The position numbers and the translations under genes are program-made. A stretch of 64,000 bases of DNA, taken from contig CP183313.1 of the NCBI GenBank assembly GCA_051414845.1, positions 372,001 through 436,000 of the forward strand. Direction: 5' to 3'. The notes under the pieces were generated by a model. The model was given only the letters and a program-made list of their open reading frames with translations, ran no database searches and was not told the DNA's origin. Source of the stretch: Simonsiella sp051414845. Lineage in GTDB: Bacteria > Pseudomonadota > Gammaproteobacteria > Burkholderiales > Neisseriaceae. This document shows, piece by piece, positions 34,882 to 43,793 of this stretch. Every line of letters starts with the position of its first letter. The first letter of the stretch is position 1.

Positions 34882-36126
34882 TTATTTCAATAAAAACACT
34901 TGCGCATACACCACCACACACGCCACTAAATACACCAAACCCAACAACGCTAAACCATTAAGCCAAGGCTTTTGCTCGCCGCAATCCTTGCGCAAACGCC
35001 AATTGAGCCACGCAAACACAGGCGCAGACACAAAGCTTGCCGTCATCGCAAACGGAATCATTTTGCCCACCGCGCTGCTGAAAAACTGAATCAACAACCA
35101 AGCCGCCAGCAACGCACTCAGCGTCCATAGCCGCAATAATTTTTGCTCACTTGCGTCATGCGGATTGCGTCCACGCAACAATGCAATGGCTTGCTGATTG
35201 CCGCGCGAATAGCCGTCCACCGCCACAATCGTTGTGCCATAAATACACGCAAACGCCATCAAAGCCATCGGAATGCGCATCCATTCGCCAATGGAGCGTG
35301 CATACATATCAATAAATTGCCCCACAAATTTGCCGCCCGACAAACCTTGCGCCGCTTGCCCATATTCCACCCACGCACCCAACGCCATAAACATCAAGGC
35401 CAATACAATCGTCACTGCGTAGCTCACATGAAAATCACGTCGCGCCCGTGTCGCATAATCGGCTTGCAAACGCGATTTTTCTACCACCCACATAGAACTA
35501 GAAACGCTCAATTCCATCGGTGCAGGCATCCAGCCCATTAAAGCCGCCATAAACGGCACCGCCGCCCAAGACCAAGGATTGGGCGCAACAAAATCAGGCG
35601 CAGGCGTTGCCGCAGGTTGCGTGAATGCGACCGTCAATGCCACCACCGTAATGACGGTAAGCAACAACATAATCCATTTGGAAATACGGTCAATTTTTTG
35701 ATATTGCTCGCCAAAAAGTAGCCACAAAAAGCTCAACAACACGGCAATATTCAACACATCCAAGCCCAAGCCATCGGGCAACAAAAACGTCAGCAACACG
35801 GCCGATAATAGCGTACCGCCTGCAATATTGACCACCGTAGCAAATAAATTGAAAGCCAGAAACAGCAGCAACAAACCGCGCCCACGTTCCGCATAGCCTT
35901 GCAACAGCGTTTTTCCATTGCGACTGCTGTAATCAAAACCCAGTCGGAAAAACGGATATTTCAACACGTTAATCAACACAATCAGCCCCGCCAATTGCCA
36001 GCCATAAAACGCGCCTGCTTGAGTGGACGCAATAATGTGTGAACCGCCAACACAAGACGATGCCATAATCAAACCTGGCCCAAATTGTTGCCAGAAAGAA
36101 GGTTGAGAAGAAGTTTTGTTATTCAT
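34882..36126 (-). CDS. NRAMP-family transporter lacking the DPGN motif
   Basis: The 414-residue protein has about eleven membrane helices and belongs to the NRAMP superfamily (Q-F-G-P-G-L-I-M-A at the start, G-W-M-P-A-P-M-E-L in helix 6). Canonical NRAMP metal transporters bind Mn/Fe with D-P-G-N in helix 1, but here the position reads S-S-C-V-G-G-S-H. Helix 6 keeps an M-P-A-P-M core. The Asp and Asn ligands are missing, so the substrate may not be a divalent metal. Confidence 0.75.
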   Translation of the reverse strand: MNNKTSSQPSFWQQFGPGLIMASSCVGGSHIIASTQAGAFYGWQLAGLIVLINVLKYPFFRLGFDYSSRNGKTLLQGYAERGRGLLLLFLAFNLFATVVNIAGGTLLSAVLLTFLLPDGLGLDVLNIAVLLSFLWLLFGEQYQKIDRISKWIMLLLTVITVVALTVAFTQPAATPAPDFVAPNPWSWAAVPFMAALMGWMPAPMELSVSSSMWVVEKSRLQADYATRARRDFHVSYAVTIVLALMFMALGAWVEYGQAAQGLSGGKFVGQFIDMYARSIGEWMRIPMALMAFACIYGTTIVAVDGYSRGNQQAIALLRGRNPHDASEQKLLRLWTLSALLAAWLLIQFFSSAVGKMIPFAMTASFVSAPVFAWLNWRLRKDCGEQKPWLNGLALLGLVYLVACVVVYAQVFLLK

Positions 36127-36230
36127 TATTTATTGAATTGATAAGATAAAAAAATTCAGGCAGCCTGAAAGCGTTTGTGGAGTGGTAAACTCATTGCCCA
36201 CGCGCTGGTATCAGTCAAAACCAATATTAG

Positions 36231-36486
36231 GCAGCCTGAAACCTTTGCAAAACTATTTTCAGGCTGCCTGAAACGAAGTTCAGCGAAGCGAAAATGAGAA
36301 ATCTCGTCATTCCCGCGCAGGCGGGAATCCAACTCTCGGTTTGGGTGAGCTTAATTTAATGCATAAAATTCAGAATCTTAAATCAAATTTTTTTGCATTA
36401 AGCATTAATTCGTTTAGCTCGGCGTTGGATTCCCGCCTGCGCGGGAATGACGGTGTAGCAAGTTTGGTAAAAGTTTTAGCCTGAAG
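36231..36486. repeat. NIME-like repeat unit (unit 4)
   Basis: ATTCCCGCGCAGGCGGGAAT (36309-36328) and ATTCCCGCCTGCGCGGGAAT (36429-36448) are canonical dRS3 copies 100 bases apart. The left shell GAAACCTTTGCAAAAC, a DUS, and GAAGTTCAGCG match units 1 and 2. It fills most of the 365-base gap between thiE and the transporter. Confidence 0.8.
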
Positions 36487-36491
36487 CACTT

Positions 36492-37151
36492 TTACACGCG
36501 CAACAAATCCCGCGCCGCCGCGCCGATATCATCCGCTTGTGCCAAAGCCGAAATCACCGCTACACCATCCGCCCCAGCCGCGCAAACTGCAGAGGCGTTG
36601 TCGCGCGTAATCCCACCAATCGCCACCAAAGGTTGCGTTACCCTCATCGCACGCACTTTACGAATAAAATCCAAGCCCACAGGTTCGCTCGCATCGGACT
36701 TAGATTCCGTGGCAAAAATCGGTCCGACTGCCAAATAATCCACATAGTCCAAAGTTTTGCTACGCGCCACATGTGCCAACGTATTATTGGAAATGCCCAA
36801 AAATAAACGGTTGGCACACAAAGCCGCTGCTTGCTCAGCTGGCATATCTTTCTGCCCAATATGTACGCCATCTGCCCCCATTTTTACCGCCAACAACACA
36901 TCATTGTTGATAACAAACGGCACAGAAAATTGGCGACACAAATCACGGCAAGCATAAGCCAGTCGCTCAATGCGCGCCGTATCTTGCAAAGCGCGTGCGC
37001 CTTTTTCGCGAAATTGAAAACAAGTAATGCCGCTTTTTAGTGCATTTTCTAATGTTGCTAATAACTTATCTTCGGCTTGGGTTTCGGGTCGATGCAGACA
37101 ATCTTGCGTGCCTGCAATAAAGTAAAGCGATAGGATTTCGCGCTTAAACAT
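36492..37151 (-). CDS. thiE: thiamine phosphate synthase
   Basis: The 219-residue TIM-barrel enzyme joins HMP-PP and THZ-P to make thiamine phosphate. Its motifs are F-R-E-K, N-N-D, H-I-G-Q-K-D-M-P, G-P-I-F-A-T-E-S-K, A-I-G-G-I-T and a phosphate-binding A-V-I-S-A. It is the last thiamine gene on this strand. A 558-base gap full of repeats separates it from thiD, so expression from the upstream riboswitch may be reduced or separate. Confidence 0.95.
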   Translation of the reverse strand: MFKREILSLYFIAGTQDCLHRPETQAEDKLLATLENALKSGITCFQFREKGARALQDTARIERLAYACRDLCRQFSVPFVINNDVLLAVKMGADGVHIGQKDMPAEQAAALCANRLFLGISNNTLAHVARSKTLDYVDYLAVGPIFATESKSDASEPVGLDFIRKVRAMRVTQPLVAIGGITRDNASAVCAAGADGVAVISALAQADDIGAAARDLLRV

Positions 37152-37191
37152 GGTTTTCTCTTTGGATAACAGTTAAGTAAGAAATATTTTC

Positions 37192-37428
37192 AGGCAGCCT
37201 GAAACCTGTGCAAAACCTTTTAGCTAGGCTGAACTTCGTTTCAGGCTGCTTGCAACATCAAAGACTGCCGTCATTCTCGCGTAGGCGAGAATCCAACTTT
37301 GGTTTCAAGTTTCTATTTTTTATCAGAGGCTTGTGGATATTATCAATGGATTCCTGCCTACGCGGGAGTGACGATTCAAGTGATTTTTAGGCTGCCTGAA
37401 AGTGTTTTGCAAAAGTTTCAGCCTGAAA
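37192..37428. repeat. NIME-like repeat unit (unit 5)
   Basis: ATTCTCGCGTAGGCGAGAAT (37273-37292) and ATTCCTGCCTACGCGGGAGT (37350-37369) are dRS3-like. The left shell is CTGAAACCTGTGCAAAACC and the right is GTTTTGCAAAAGTTTCAG. It is the first of two neighbouring units in the thiE-thiD gap. Confidence 0.7.
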
Positions 37429-37585
37429 CACGTGCAAAATCCTCAAAATATCAACTACGGTATCATGACCGCGCAGGCGGTAATCCAACTTTCCGATTAA
37501 GAAACATAGATTTGTATTGAAAATGTTTGGATTGCTGCTTGCGCAGGAATGACGACGGTGTGAGTTTTGTAAAGTTTTTAGCTTA
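37417..37585. repeat. NIME-like repeat unit (unit 6, decayed)
   Basis: ATGACCGCGCAGGCGGTAAT (37465-37484) and ATTGCTGCTTGCGCAGGAAT (37531-37550) are decayed dRS3 copies. The left shell CAGCCTGAAACACGTGCAAAA is shared with unit 5, so the two abut. About 120 bases from 37590 to 37709 hold no further gene. Confidence 0.55.
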
Positions 37586-37709
37586 AAATCTATAAGATTC
37601 AGTAATCTGTTTCTTATCTCTTTTAAAAGGGAAGGGCGGACATTTCACAACGCTCAATTGTGTTGAGTGCAACAAGGCTGCTTGAAACGAAATTCAGGGC
37701 GAAGAAAAT

Positions 37710-38519
37710 TTAAACGTTCTGCATCGCCCAATGATTCACCGCGCCATGCCCTGCGCCAATGCCCAAAGGATGTGAAATCGCCGCCGTAATCGCTTGTTTT
37801 GCTGTCGTAATTGCCGCTATTTCGGTTGCACCTTTTGCTAATTCTGCTGCGATAACCGCCGAAAATGTGCAGCCTGTGCCATGCGTGTGGTGCGTATCAA
37901 AGCGTGGCGCGTCCAGCGTTTCTTTTTCGTTGCCAGTAAACACCCAATCGCGGCAAACATTGCTTTGCGAATTGCCTGAATGTCCGCCTTTAATCACCAC
38001 CGTTTTCACGCCCAAATCGTGCAAAATTGCCGCCGCTCGTGCCGCGTCGTCATCGTTTTGCACGCGACCCCCCGTCAATACTTCCAATTCAGGCAAATTC
38101 GGCGTTATCACATCCGCTAATGGCAACAAAAATTGTTTCAACGCCGCCACCGCGCTCTCTTGCAATAAGGGCGCGCCACCTTTGGCTACCATAACAGGGT
38201 CAAGCACCAATTTGCCAAAATCATAACGCTGCACCGCATCGGCAACACATTCGGTCATCTGAGCCGTACCCAGCATGCCGATTTTGTATGCGTCAATCTG
38301 AAAATCCGTGCCAATCGCATCAATTTGCTTCGCCACCATATCCAATGGAATCATATGGATACCGTGTACACCCAAAGCATTTTGCGCCGTAATCGCCGTT
38401 ATCACACTCGTGCCAAACGCGCCACGCATTTGAAAACTTTTCAAATCCGCCTGAATGCCTGCGCCGCCGCCGCTGTCTGAGCCAGCAATGGTCAGCACTT
38501 GGGGAATAGTGTGTTTCAT
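37710..38519 (-). CDS. thiD: hydroxymethylpyrimidine (phosphomethylpyrimidine) kinase
   Basis: The 269-residue ribokinase-fold enzyme phosphorylates HMP and HMP-P. It has the family opening T-I-A-G-S-D-S-G-G-G-A-G-I-Q-A-D-L-K, a central V-L-D-P-V-M-V-A-K-G-G, and the late G-T-G-C-T-F-S-A anion-hole motif. It sits between thiM and thiE and serves salvage and de novo synthesis. Confidence 0.95.
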   Translation of the reverse strand: MKHTIPQVLTIAGSDSGGGAGIQADLKSFQMRGAFGTSVITAITAQNALGVHGIHMIPLDMVAKQIDAIGTDFQIDAYKIGMLGTAQMTECVADAVQRYDFGKLVLDPVMVAKGGAPLLQESAVAALKQFLLPLADVITPNLPELEVLTGGRVQNDDDAARAAAILHDLGVKTVVIKGGHSGNSQSNVCRDWVFTGNEKETLDAPRFDTHHTHGTGCTFSAVIAAELAKGATEIAAITTAKQAITAAISHPLGIGAGHGAVNHWAMQNV

Positions 38520-38573
38520 GGTTAATCCTTTGTTTTGTAATTAACTTTTATTTCAGGCAGCCTGAAATATTTT

Positions 38574-38666
38574 TATAGTCCCAGAAGTAAAAATGTAATA
38601 TGAAGAGACAATGAGAGCCGTGTACGAATTGTATATAAGGCGTTGGCTTTCAATTCTGTGACTATA
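38574..38666. repeat. Correia-like element, diverged
   Basis: A 93-bp unit with ends TATAGTC...GACTATA. The core holds GAGACAATGAGAGCCGTGTAC and AAGGCGTTGGC, matching the unit at 5694-5799 at reduced identity. It lies between thiM and thiD. Confidence 0.6.
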
Positions 38667-38698
38667 GTAATGACGAATAAAAGCGTTTGTAGGCTGCC

Positions 38699-39502
38699 TT
38701 AATCTAGTAAACGCACGTTCGCCAATTTCGCTACATCATCCGTTTGTACCGACGCTAAACTATCCAGTAACCGCCAAGCAAACGTGCCGCTTTGCGTGGG
38801 AAATACATCATGCGATGCCAATTCGCCTGCTACTGTGTACACCGCTACTGCTTCACAGGCAGCCTGAAAATCATCATCACGCGGCGCAACTGCCAAAAAT
38901 GCGCCCACCAGCGCGCTCAATAAGCAGCCGGACGCGGTTACTTTCGGAAACAAAGCCGTGCCATTGTGTAAACACATCACGCGTTTGCCATCGGAAATAT
39001 AGTCCACTTCTCCACTTAAAACTGCAATACAATCAAACTTTTGCGCGACTTTTTTTGCAATTTCTGCCAAATCTCCCGAGCCCGAACCTGCGTCCACGCC
39101 TTTCGCTTGCCAATCAACGTCTGCCAAATACGCCAATTCGCCAGCGTTACCACGAATGGCGGCAAATTTTAACTGTTGCGCCAATTGCGCCACCGTGTCG
39201 CGGCGCAACTGGCTTGCCGCAACCGCCACAGGGTCAAGCACAATAGGCACACCAGCCGCATTCGCCGCCTCGCCAGCCGCCAGCATTGCCGCTACTTTTT
39301 CCGCCGACGGCGTGCCCAAATTCAGTACCAACGCGCTACTCAATCGCGCCAATTCAGCCATTTCATCAGGGCTTTCCGCCATCATTGGCGACGCGCCAAA
39401 AGCGAGCAAACCATTGGCGGTAAAATTGGCGGAAACGAGATTGGTAATATTATGAATCAAAGGGTTGTGTTCACGTATTGCCTTTAAATATTTTATTTGC
39501 AT
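38699..39502 (-). CDS. thiM: hydroxyethylthiazole kinase
   Basis: The 267-residue enzyme phosphorylates hydroxyethylthiazole for thiamine salvage. Characteristic sequence: N-P-L-I-H-N-I-T-N-L-V-S-A-N-F-T-A-N near the start, V-L-D-P-V-A-V-A and the catalytic Cys in T-A-S-G-C-L-L-S-A-L-V-G. It is the first gene downstream of the TPP riboswitch, which indicates thiamine repression of thiM, and possibly of thiD and thiE. Confidence 0.95.
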   Translation of the reverse strand: MQIKYLKAIREHNPLIHNITNLVSANFTANGLLAFGASPMMAESPDEMAELARLSSALVLNLGTPSAEKVAAMLAAGEAANAAGVPIVLDPVAVAASQLRRDTVAQLAQQLKFAAIRGNAGELAYLADVDWQAKGVDAGSGSGDLAEIAKKVAQKFDCIAVLSGEVDYISDGKRVMCLHNGTALFPKVTASGCLLSALVGAFLAVAPRDDDFQAACEAVAVYTVAGELASHDVFPTQSGTFAWRLLDSLASVQTDDVAKLANVRLLD

Positions 39503-39548
39503 GGGTTTTCCTTAAAGGTTTCAGGCAGCCTGAAAAGCCAAACTTAAA

Positions 39549-39598
39549 AACAAAAAAGCACACACGCCGCAGGGAATCCACGCGGTGTGTGTGCTTTT
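39549..39598 (-). terminator. riboswitch-controlled terminator before thiM
   Basis: On the - strand, AAAAGCACACACACCGCG and the paired GCGGCGTGTGTGCTTTT (plus-strand span 39554-39598) form a long GC-rich stem, followed by a run of T (39549-39553). Placed between the TPP aptamer and thiM, it is the likely expression platform. Confidence 0.8.
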
Positions 39599-39618
39599 GA
39601 TGCATACAATCGTGCCAT

Positions 39619-39702
39619 CGCTTAGTTTCCTACGCCAGTATTAACTGTTTCAGGTTCACGGGTATCATCTCAGCCACCTATTTCAGGCAGCACCCCGACT
39701 AA
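39619..39702 (-). promoter_or_regulatory. TPP (THI-box) riboswitch
   Basis: Read on the - strand: a 5' C-G-G-G-G-T-G-C, then G-G-C-T-G-A-G-A-T (pyrimidine-sensing helix), A-C-C-C-G-T-G-A-A-C-C-T-G, C-A-G-T-T-A-A-T-A-C-T-G-G-C-G-T-A-G-G-A-A and a closing G. These are the conserved THI-box segments in order. Part of a DUS (GCTGCCTGAAA) occupies the variable P3 arm. Binding of thiamine pyrophosphate would favour the adjacent terminator. Confidence 0.92.
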
Positions 39703-39908
39703 AAATGTGCGCAAAGTATAGCGTAATTTACAAAATTTAGACAAGTGTTTCAGGCTGCCTGAAAATGTTGAATGCGCAGTATGCACGCACACGTTCTTGG
39801 CTATTCGCAAAACGCGTGCGTGACATTGTGCCACATACGCTGTGCAAAAATAGCAATATTTTCAGGCAGCCTGAATAGGGCGCAATTCTCTCTAAACATG
39901 GATTTCTG

Positions 39909-39917
39909 TGCTAAAAT
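39909..39917 (+). promoter_or_regulatory. extended -10 promoter of dapC
   Basis: TGCTAAAAT has a TGN extension and a TAAAAT hexamer 34 bases before the dapC ATG. The -35 region (TCTCTA) is poor, as expected for an extended -10 promoter. The remainder of the 39703-39908 stretch holds DUS copies, a GCACGCACACG-type palindromic repeat and no gene. Confidence 0.4.
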
Positions 39918-39945
39918 CCGCGCAATTTTTGACTAGGAATGCGCC

Positions 39946-41136
39946 ATGAATAATCGTTTAGACTTGTTGCAACCTTATCCTTTTGCGCGTTTGCGTGAAG
40001 CCATGCAAGGCATTGAATCACCAAAGGATTTAAAAGTGATTCCCTTGCAAATTGGCGAACCGAAGCATCCTACGCCCAAAGTAATTACCGATGCGCTCAC
40101 GGCACATTTGGACGAATTGTCTAAATATCCGCTGACATTAGGGCTGTCTGAACTGCGCCAAGCCTGTGCCAACTGGATGGCGCGTCGTTATGATGGTTTA
40201 ACACTCAATCCTGAAACCGAAATTTTGCCTGTGCTCGGTAGTCGCGAAGCCCTGTTTTCCTTTGTGCAAACCGTGTTGGATGGCACGCAAAAGCCGCAAC
40301 CTGTCGTGATTAGTCCCAATCCGTTTTACCAAATTTACGAAGGCGCAACGCTGTTAGCAGGTGGTGAAATAGTGTATGCCAACACGGTTGCGCCGCGCTT
40401 TTTGCCCGATTGGGCGAGCGTGTCGGAAGATGAATGGCAACGTGCCGCGCTGGTGTTTGTCTGCTCGCCCGATAATCCTACTGGCAGCGTGATGCAGCGT
40501 GAAGATTGGCAGCAACTATTTGAACTGCAGGATAAATATGGTTTTATCATTGCTTCGGATGAATGCTATTCAGAAATTTATTTTGGCGACAATAAGCCCA
40601 TAGGCTGCCTGCAAGCCGCGCGTGAATTGGGGCGCGGTTTAGATGGTTTAGTGATGTTTACCAGCTTATCCAAACGCTCCAATGTGCCAGGTTTGCGCTC
40701 AGGTTTTGTCGCAGGCGATGCGGCTTTACTCAAACCATTTTTGCTCTATCGCACTTACCACGGCAGCGCAATGAGTTTGCCTGTACAACACGCCAGCATT
40801 GCCGCATGGAACGATGAAGCGCACGTTGTGGATAATCGCCTCAAATATCAAGAGAAATTTGAAAAAGTGCTTCCCATTTTGCGCCAAGCCTTTGAAGTGA
40901 GCCAGCCTGAGGCTTCATTTTATATTTGGCTCAAAATCCCCGATGGCGACGATTTGCGCTTTACGCAAGAATTGTTCCGCCACACCGCGGTGCAGGTTTT
41001 ACCCGGCAGATTTTTCGCTCGCGACACAGCGCACGGCAACCCCGGTAAAGGCTATGTGCGCATTGCTTTGGTGGACGAATTGGAACAATGCGTGGAAGCC
41101 GCAGAGCGCATGGTGAAATGGTTTCAGGCTGCTTGA
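39946..41136 (+). CDS. dapC: succinyldiaminopimelate aminotransferase
   Basis: The 396-residue class I/II PLP aminotransferase acts in the succinylase branch of lysine and meso-diaminopimelate synthesis. The PLP lysine lies in S-L-S-K-R-S-N-V-P-G-L-R-S-G-F and the ring-stacking residues in S-P-N-P-F-Y-Q-I-Y and C-S-P-D-N-P-T-G. Overall sequence fits the neisserial/betaproteobacterial DapC type. The end W-F-Q-A-A-stop is written by a DUS-like TTTCAGGCTGCTTGA. An AGGA ribosome site precedes the ATG. Confidence 0.85.
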   Translation: MNNRLDLLQPYPFARLREAMQGIESPKDLKVIPLQIGEPKHPTPKVITDALTAHLDELSKYPLTLGLSELRQACANWMARRYDGLTLNPETEILPVLGSREALFSFVQTVLDGTQKPQPVVISPNPFYQIYEGATLLAGGEIVYANTVAPRFLPDWASVSEDEWQRAALVFVCSPDNPTGSVMQREDWQQLFELQDKYGFIIASDECYSEIYFGDNKPIGCLQAARELGRGLDGLVMFTSLSKRSNVPGLRSGFVAGDAALLKPFLLYRTYHGSAMSLPVQHASIAAWNDEAHVVDNRLKYQEKFEKVLPILRQAFEVSQPEASFYIWLKIPDGDDLRFTQELFRHTAVQVLPGRFFARDTAHGNPGKGYVRIALVDELEQCVEAAERMVKWFQAA

Positions 41137-41186
41137 AAATATAGTTACATCACAAATTTGGATAAAACCACTAAGGCTGCCTGAAA

Positions 41187-41687
41187 ATGAATCATCAAGC
41201 TGAAATCATTGAATTTTCTTACAGTTTTTGGCGTAGCAGCCTGAAATTGTTGCCCGCTATTTTTGTATGCGCGTTGTTGAGTATTGGCTTGTTTTATTTA
41301 GTGCCTAGTGCCACTCGCGATGTGGTATTTTATGCAATACAAGCGGTGTTACTTTTGTGTGTAGCCGTGTTGTTATTGTTTTGGTTGGTGTGCATTTTTG
41401 GCAAACCATTATTGGTGATTCAGTCCGAGAACATAATGATACGCTACGCATTTCGTCGTCCAAAAATCATTACTTGGCAACAGATTGAACGCATTGAATT
41501 GGCAACGCAGCGGCTTTATTTGTGGAGCAGAAATACGGTATTTTTGCATTTTCGCGCCGATATTCATGCTGCGCCGTATGATATGCGCCATGATGTAGTT
41601 CGCTTGAATCTTTCCGCTGATATGTTAAAAGGTGGCGCGGCAAAAGTGGCGCAACAATTAAATCATTATTGGCGGTTGTATCGGTAA
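41187..41687 (+). CDS. small membrane protein with a PH-like tail
   Basis: The 166-residue protein has two hydrophobic segments (about 18-42 and 50-72). A soluble domain follows with L-V-I-Q-S-E-N-I-M-I-R-Y and I-T-W-Q-Q-I-E-R-I-E-L, the beta-strand rhythm of bacterial PH or STM3941-like domains. No name is known. The start follows a DUS by 2 bases. Confidence 0.65.
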   Translation: MNHQAEIIEFSYSFWRSSLKLLPAIFVCALLSIGLFYLVPSATRDVVFYAIQAVLLLCVAVLLLFWLVCIFGKPLLVIQSENIMIRYAFRRPKIITWQQIERIELATQRLYLWSRNTVFLHFRADIHAAPYDMRHDVVRLNLSADMLKGGAAKVAQQLNHYWRLYR

Positions 41688-41751
41688 AGAATGGTTTCAG
41701 GCTGCCTGAAAATTACATTTAATTTAACCCCCTATTTTAGAAAGATAAAAA

Positions 41752-43425
41752 ATGTCTCAATACGTCTATTCCATGCTGCGTGTCAGCAAAGTCGTTCCTC
41801 CACAAAAAACCATCATCAAAGACATTTCCCTGTCGTTTTTCCCTGGTGCGAAAATCGGCTTGCTGGGCTTGAACGGTGCGGGTAAATCCACTGTTTTGCG
41901 GATTATGGCGGGCGTGGACAAGGAATTTGAAGGCGAAGCCGTGCCAATGAGCGGTTTGAAAATCGGCTATTTGCCGCAAGAGCCTGAACTTGATCCCGAA
42001 AAAACCGTACGCGAAGAAGTGGAAAGTGGTTTGGGTGAAGTGGTTGCCGCGCAAAAGCGTTTGGAAGAAGTGTACGCCGCCTATGCCGAGCCTGACGCGG
42101 ATTTTGACGCGCTGGCGGAAGAGCAAGCGCGTTTGGAAGCGATTATTTCCGCAGGTTCGTCAAGCGGTGGCGGTGCGGAACACGAGTTGGGAATCGCTGC
42201 CGATGCCTTAAGGCTGCCTGAATGGGACGCGAAAATTGGCAACTTGTCGGGCGGCGAAAAACGTCGCGTGGCGTTGTGTAAGTTGTTGTTATCTAAACCT
42301 GATATGTTGCTGCTGGACGAGCCGACCAACCACTTGGACGCGGAATCGGTGGAGTGGCTGGAACAATTTTTGGTGCGTTTCCCCGGTACGGTGGTGGCGG
42401 TAACCCACGACCGCTATTTCTTGGACAATGCCGCCGAGTGGATTTTGGAGCTTGACCGCGGACACGGCATTCCTTGGAAAGGCAATTATTCGTCTTGGTT
42501 GGAGCAAAAAGAGCAGCGTTTGGCAAATGAAGCCAAATCCGAAGCCGCGCGAATTAAGGCGATGAAACAAGAACTGGAATGGGTGCGCCAAAACGCCAAA
42601 GGTCGCCAAGCCAAATCCAAAGCACGTTTGGCGCGTTTTGAAGAAATGTCCAATTACGAATACCAAAAACGCAATGAAACGCAGGAAATTTTCATTCCCG
42701 TCGCCGAGCGTTTGGGCAATGAAGTGATTGAATTTGTGAATGTTTCCAAATCATTTGGCGACCGCGTGTTGATTGACGATTTGAGTTTCAAAATCCCAGC
42801 AGGCGCGATTGTGGGCGTGATTGGCGCGAACGGTGCGGGTAAATCCACCTTATTCAAACTGATTTCGGGCAAAGAACAGCCTGATTCGGGCGAAGTGAAA
42901 ATCGGGCAAACCGTGAAATTGTCTTTGATTGACCAAAGCCGCGAAGGTTTGGGCAACGATAAAACGGTGTTTGACGAGATTGCCGAAGGGCGCGATATTT
43001 TGCAAGTGGGGCAATTTGAATTGCCAGCGCGCGCGTATTTGGGGCGTTTCAATTTCAAGGGCAGCGACCAGAGCAAGATTGTCGGTAATCTGTCAGGTGG
43101 CGAACGCGGTCGTTTGCATTTGGCGAAAACGCTGATTGCGGGCGGCAATGTGTTGCTGTTGGACGAACCGTCTAATGATTTGGACGTGGAAACTTTGCGC
43201 GCGCTGGAAGACGCTTTGTTGGAATTTGCAGGCAGCGTGATGGTGATTTCGCACGACCGTTGGTTCTTGGACAGAATCGCCACGCACATTTTGGCTTGTG
43301 AAGGCGATTCCAAATGGGTGTTTTTTGACGGCAATTATCAGGAATATGAAGCGGACAAAAAACGCCGTTTGGGCGAAGAAGGCGCGAAACCGAAACGGAT
43401 TAAGTATAAGCCTGTAACGCGTTGA
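41752..43425 (+). CDS. ettA: energy-dependent translational throttle protein EttA (ABC-F)
   Basis: The 557-residue ABC-F ATPase has two nucleotide-binding domains: Walker A G-L-N-G-A-G-K-S-T and G-A-N-G-A-G-K-S-T, signature N-L-S-G-G-E-K-R-R and N-L-S-G-G-E-R-G-R, Walker B L-L-L-D-E-P-T-N-H-L-D and L-L-L-D-E-P-S-N-D-L-D. There are no membrane segments. EttA binds the ribosomal E site and gates the first elongation step by ATP/ADP ratio. It starts at 41752, just after the DUS, with an AGAAAGAT ribosome site. Confidence 0.95.
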   Translation: MSQYVYSMLRVSKVVPPQKTIIKDISLSFFPGAKIGLLGLNGAGKSTVLRIMAGVDKEFEGEAVPMSGLKIGYLPQEPELDPEKTVREEVESGLGEVVAAQKRLEEVYAAYAEPDADFDALAEEQARLEAIISAGSSSGGGAEHELGIAADALRLPEWDAKIGNLSGGEKRRVALCKLLLSKPDMLLLDEPTNHLDAESVEWLEQFLVRFPGTVVAVTHDRYFLDNAAEWILELDRGHGIPWKGNYSSWLEQKEQRLANEAKSEAARIKAMKQELEWVRQNAKGRQAKSKARLARFEEMSNYEYQKRNETQEIFIPVAERLGNEVIEFVNVSKSFGDRVLIDDLSFKIPAGAIVGVIGANGAGKSTLFKLISGKEQPDSGEVKIGQTVKLSLIDQSREGLGNDKTVFDEIAEGRDILQVGQFELPARAYLGRFNFKGSDQSKIVGNLSGGERGRLHLAKTLIAGGNVLLLDEPSNDLDVETLRALEDALLEFAGSVMVISHDRWFLDRIATHILACEGDSKWVFFDGNYQEYEADKKRRLGEEGAKPKRIKYKPVTR

Positions 43426-43664
43426 TTTTTATATTTTCAGGCTGCCTGAAATACTGACGGAGCGCGGGTGGCTAATGCCTACGCCATGGCAGTTTGTTGC
43501 CAAATCACAGATTTGGACAAACTATCCAGCCCGCATATTTGATTTCATAGAATATTTTATTTTTTAGATAGAAATATTTGGGAGCGAGCCGCTCCTGCTC
43601 CAAGTTTTGCAAAACTTTTAGGCAGCCTGAAAACTTTTAACATAGCATTGAGTCTAAAAATGCA

Positions 43665-43693
43665 TTGACGGCATCGCATGAAACCCATAATAT
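43665..43693 (+). promoter_or_regulatory. sigma-70 promoter of the lipoprotein pair
   Basis: TTGACG (43665-43670), a 17-base spacer and TAATAT (43688-43693); an overlapping TATAAT lies at 43691-43696 with a 20-base spacer. The remainder of the 43426-43793 gap holds DUS copies and no gene. Confidence 0.65.
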
Positions 43694-43793
43694 AATGCGC
43701 TGAATTTTAAGCAATTTGCTGGAATTTAATGCTTTTCAGGCTGCCTGAAAATCAAGGCAGCCTGAAACTTTTATTTAAACTTAAGGAAATAAC

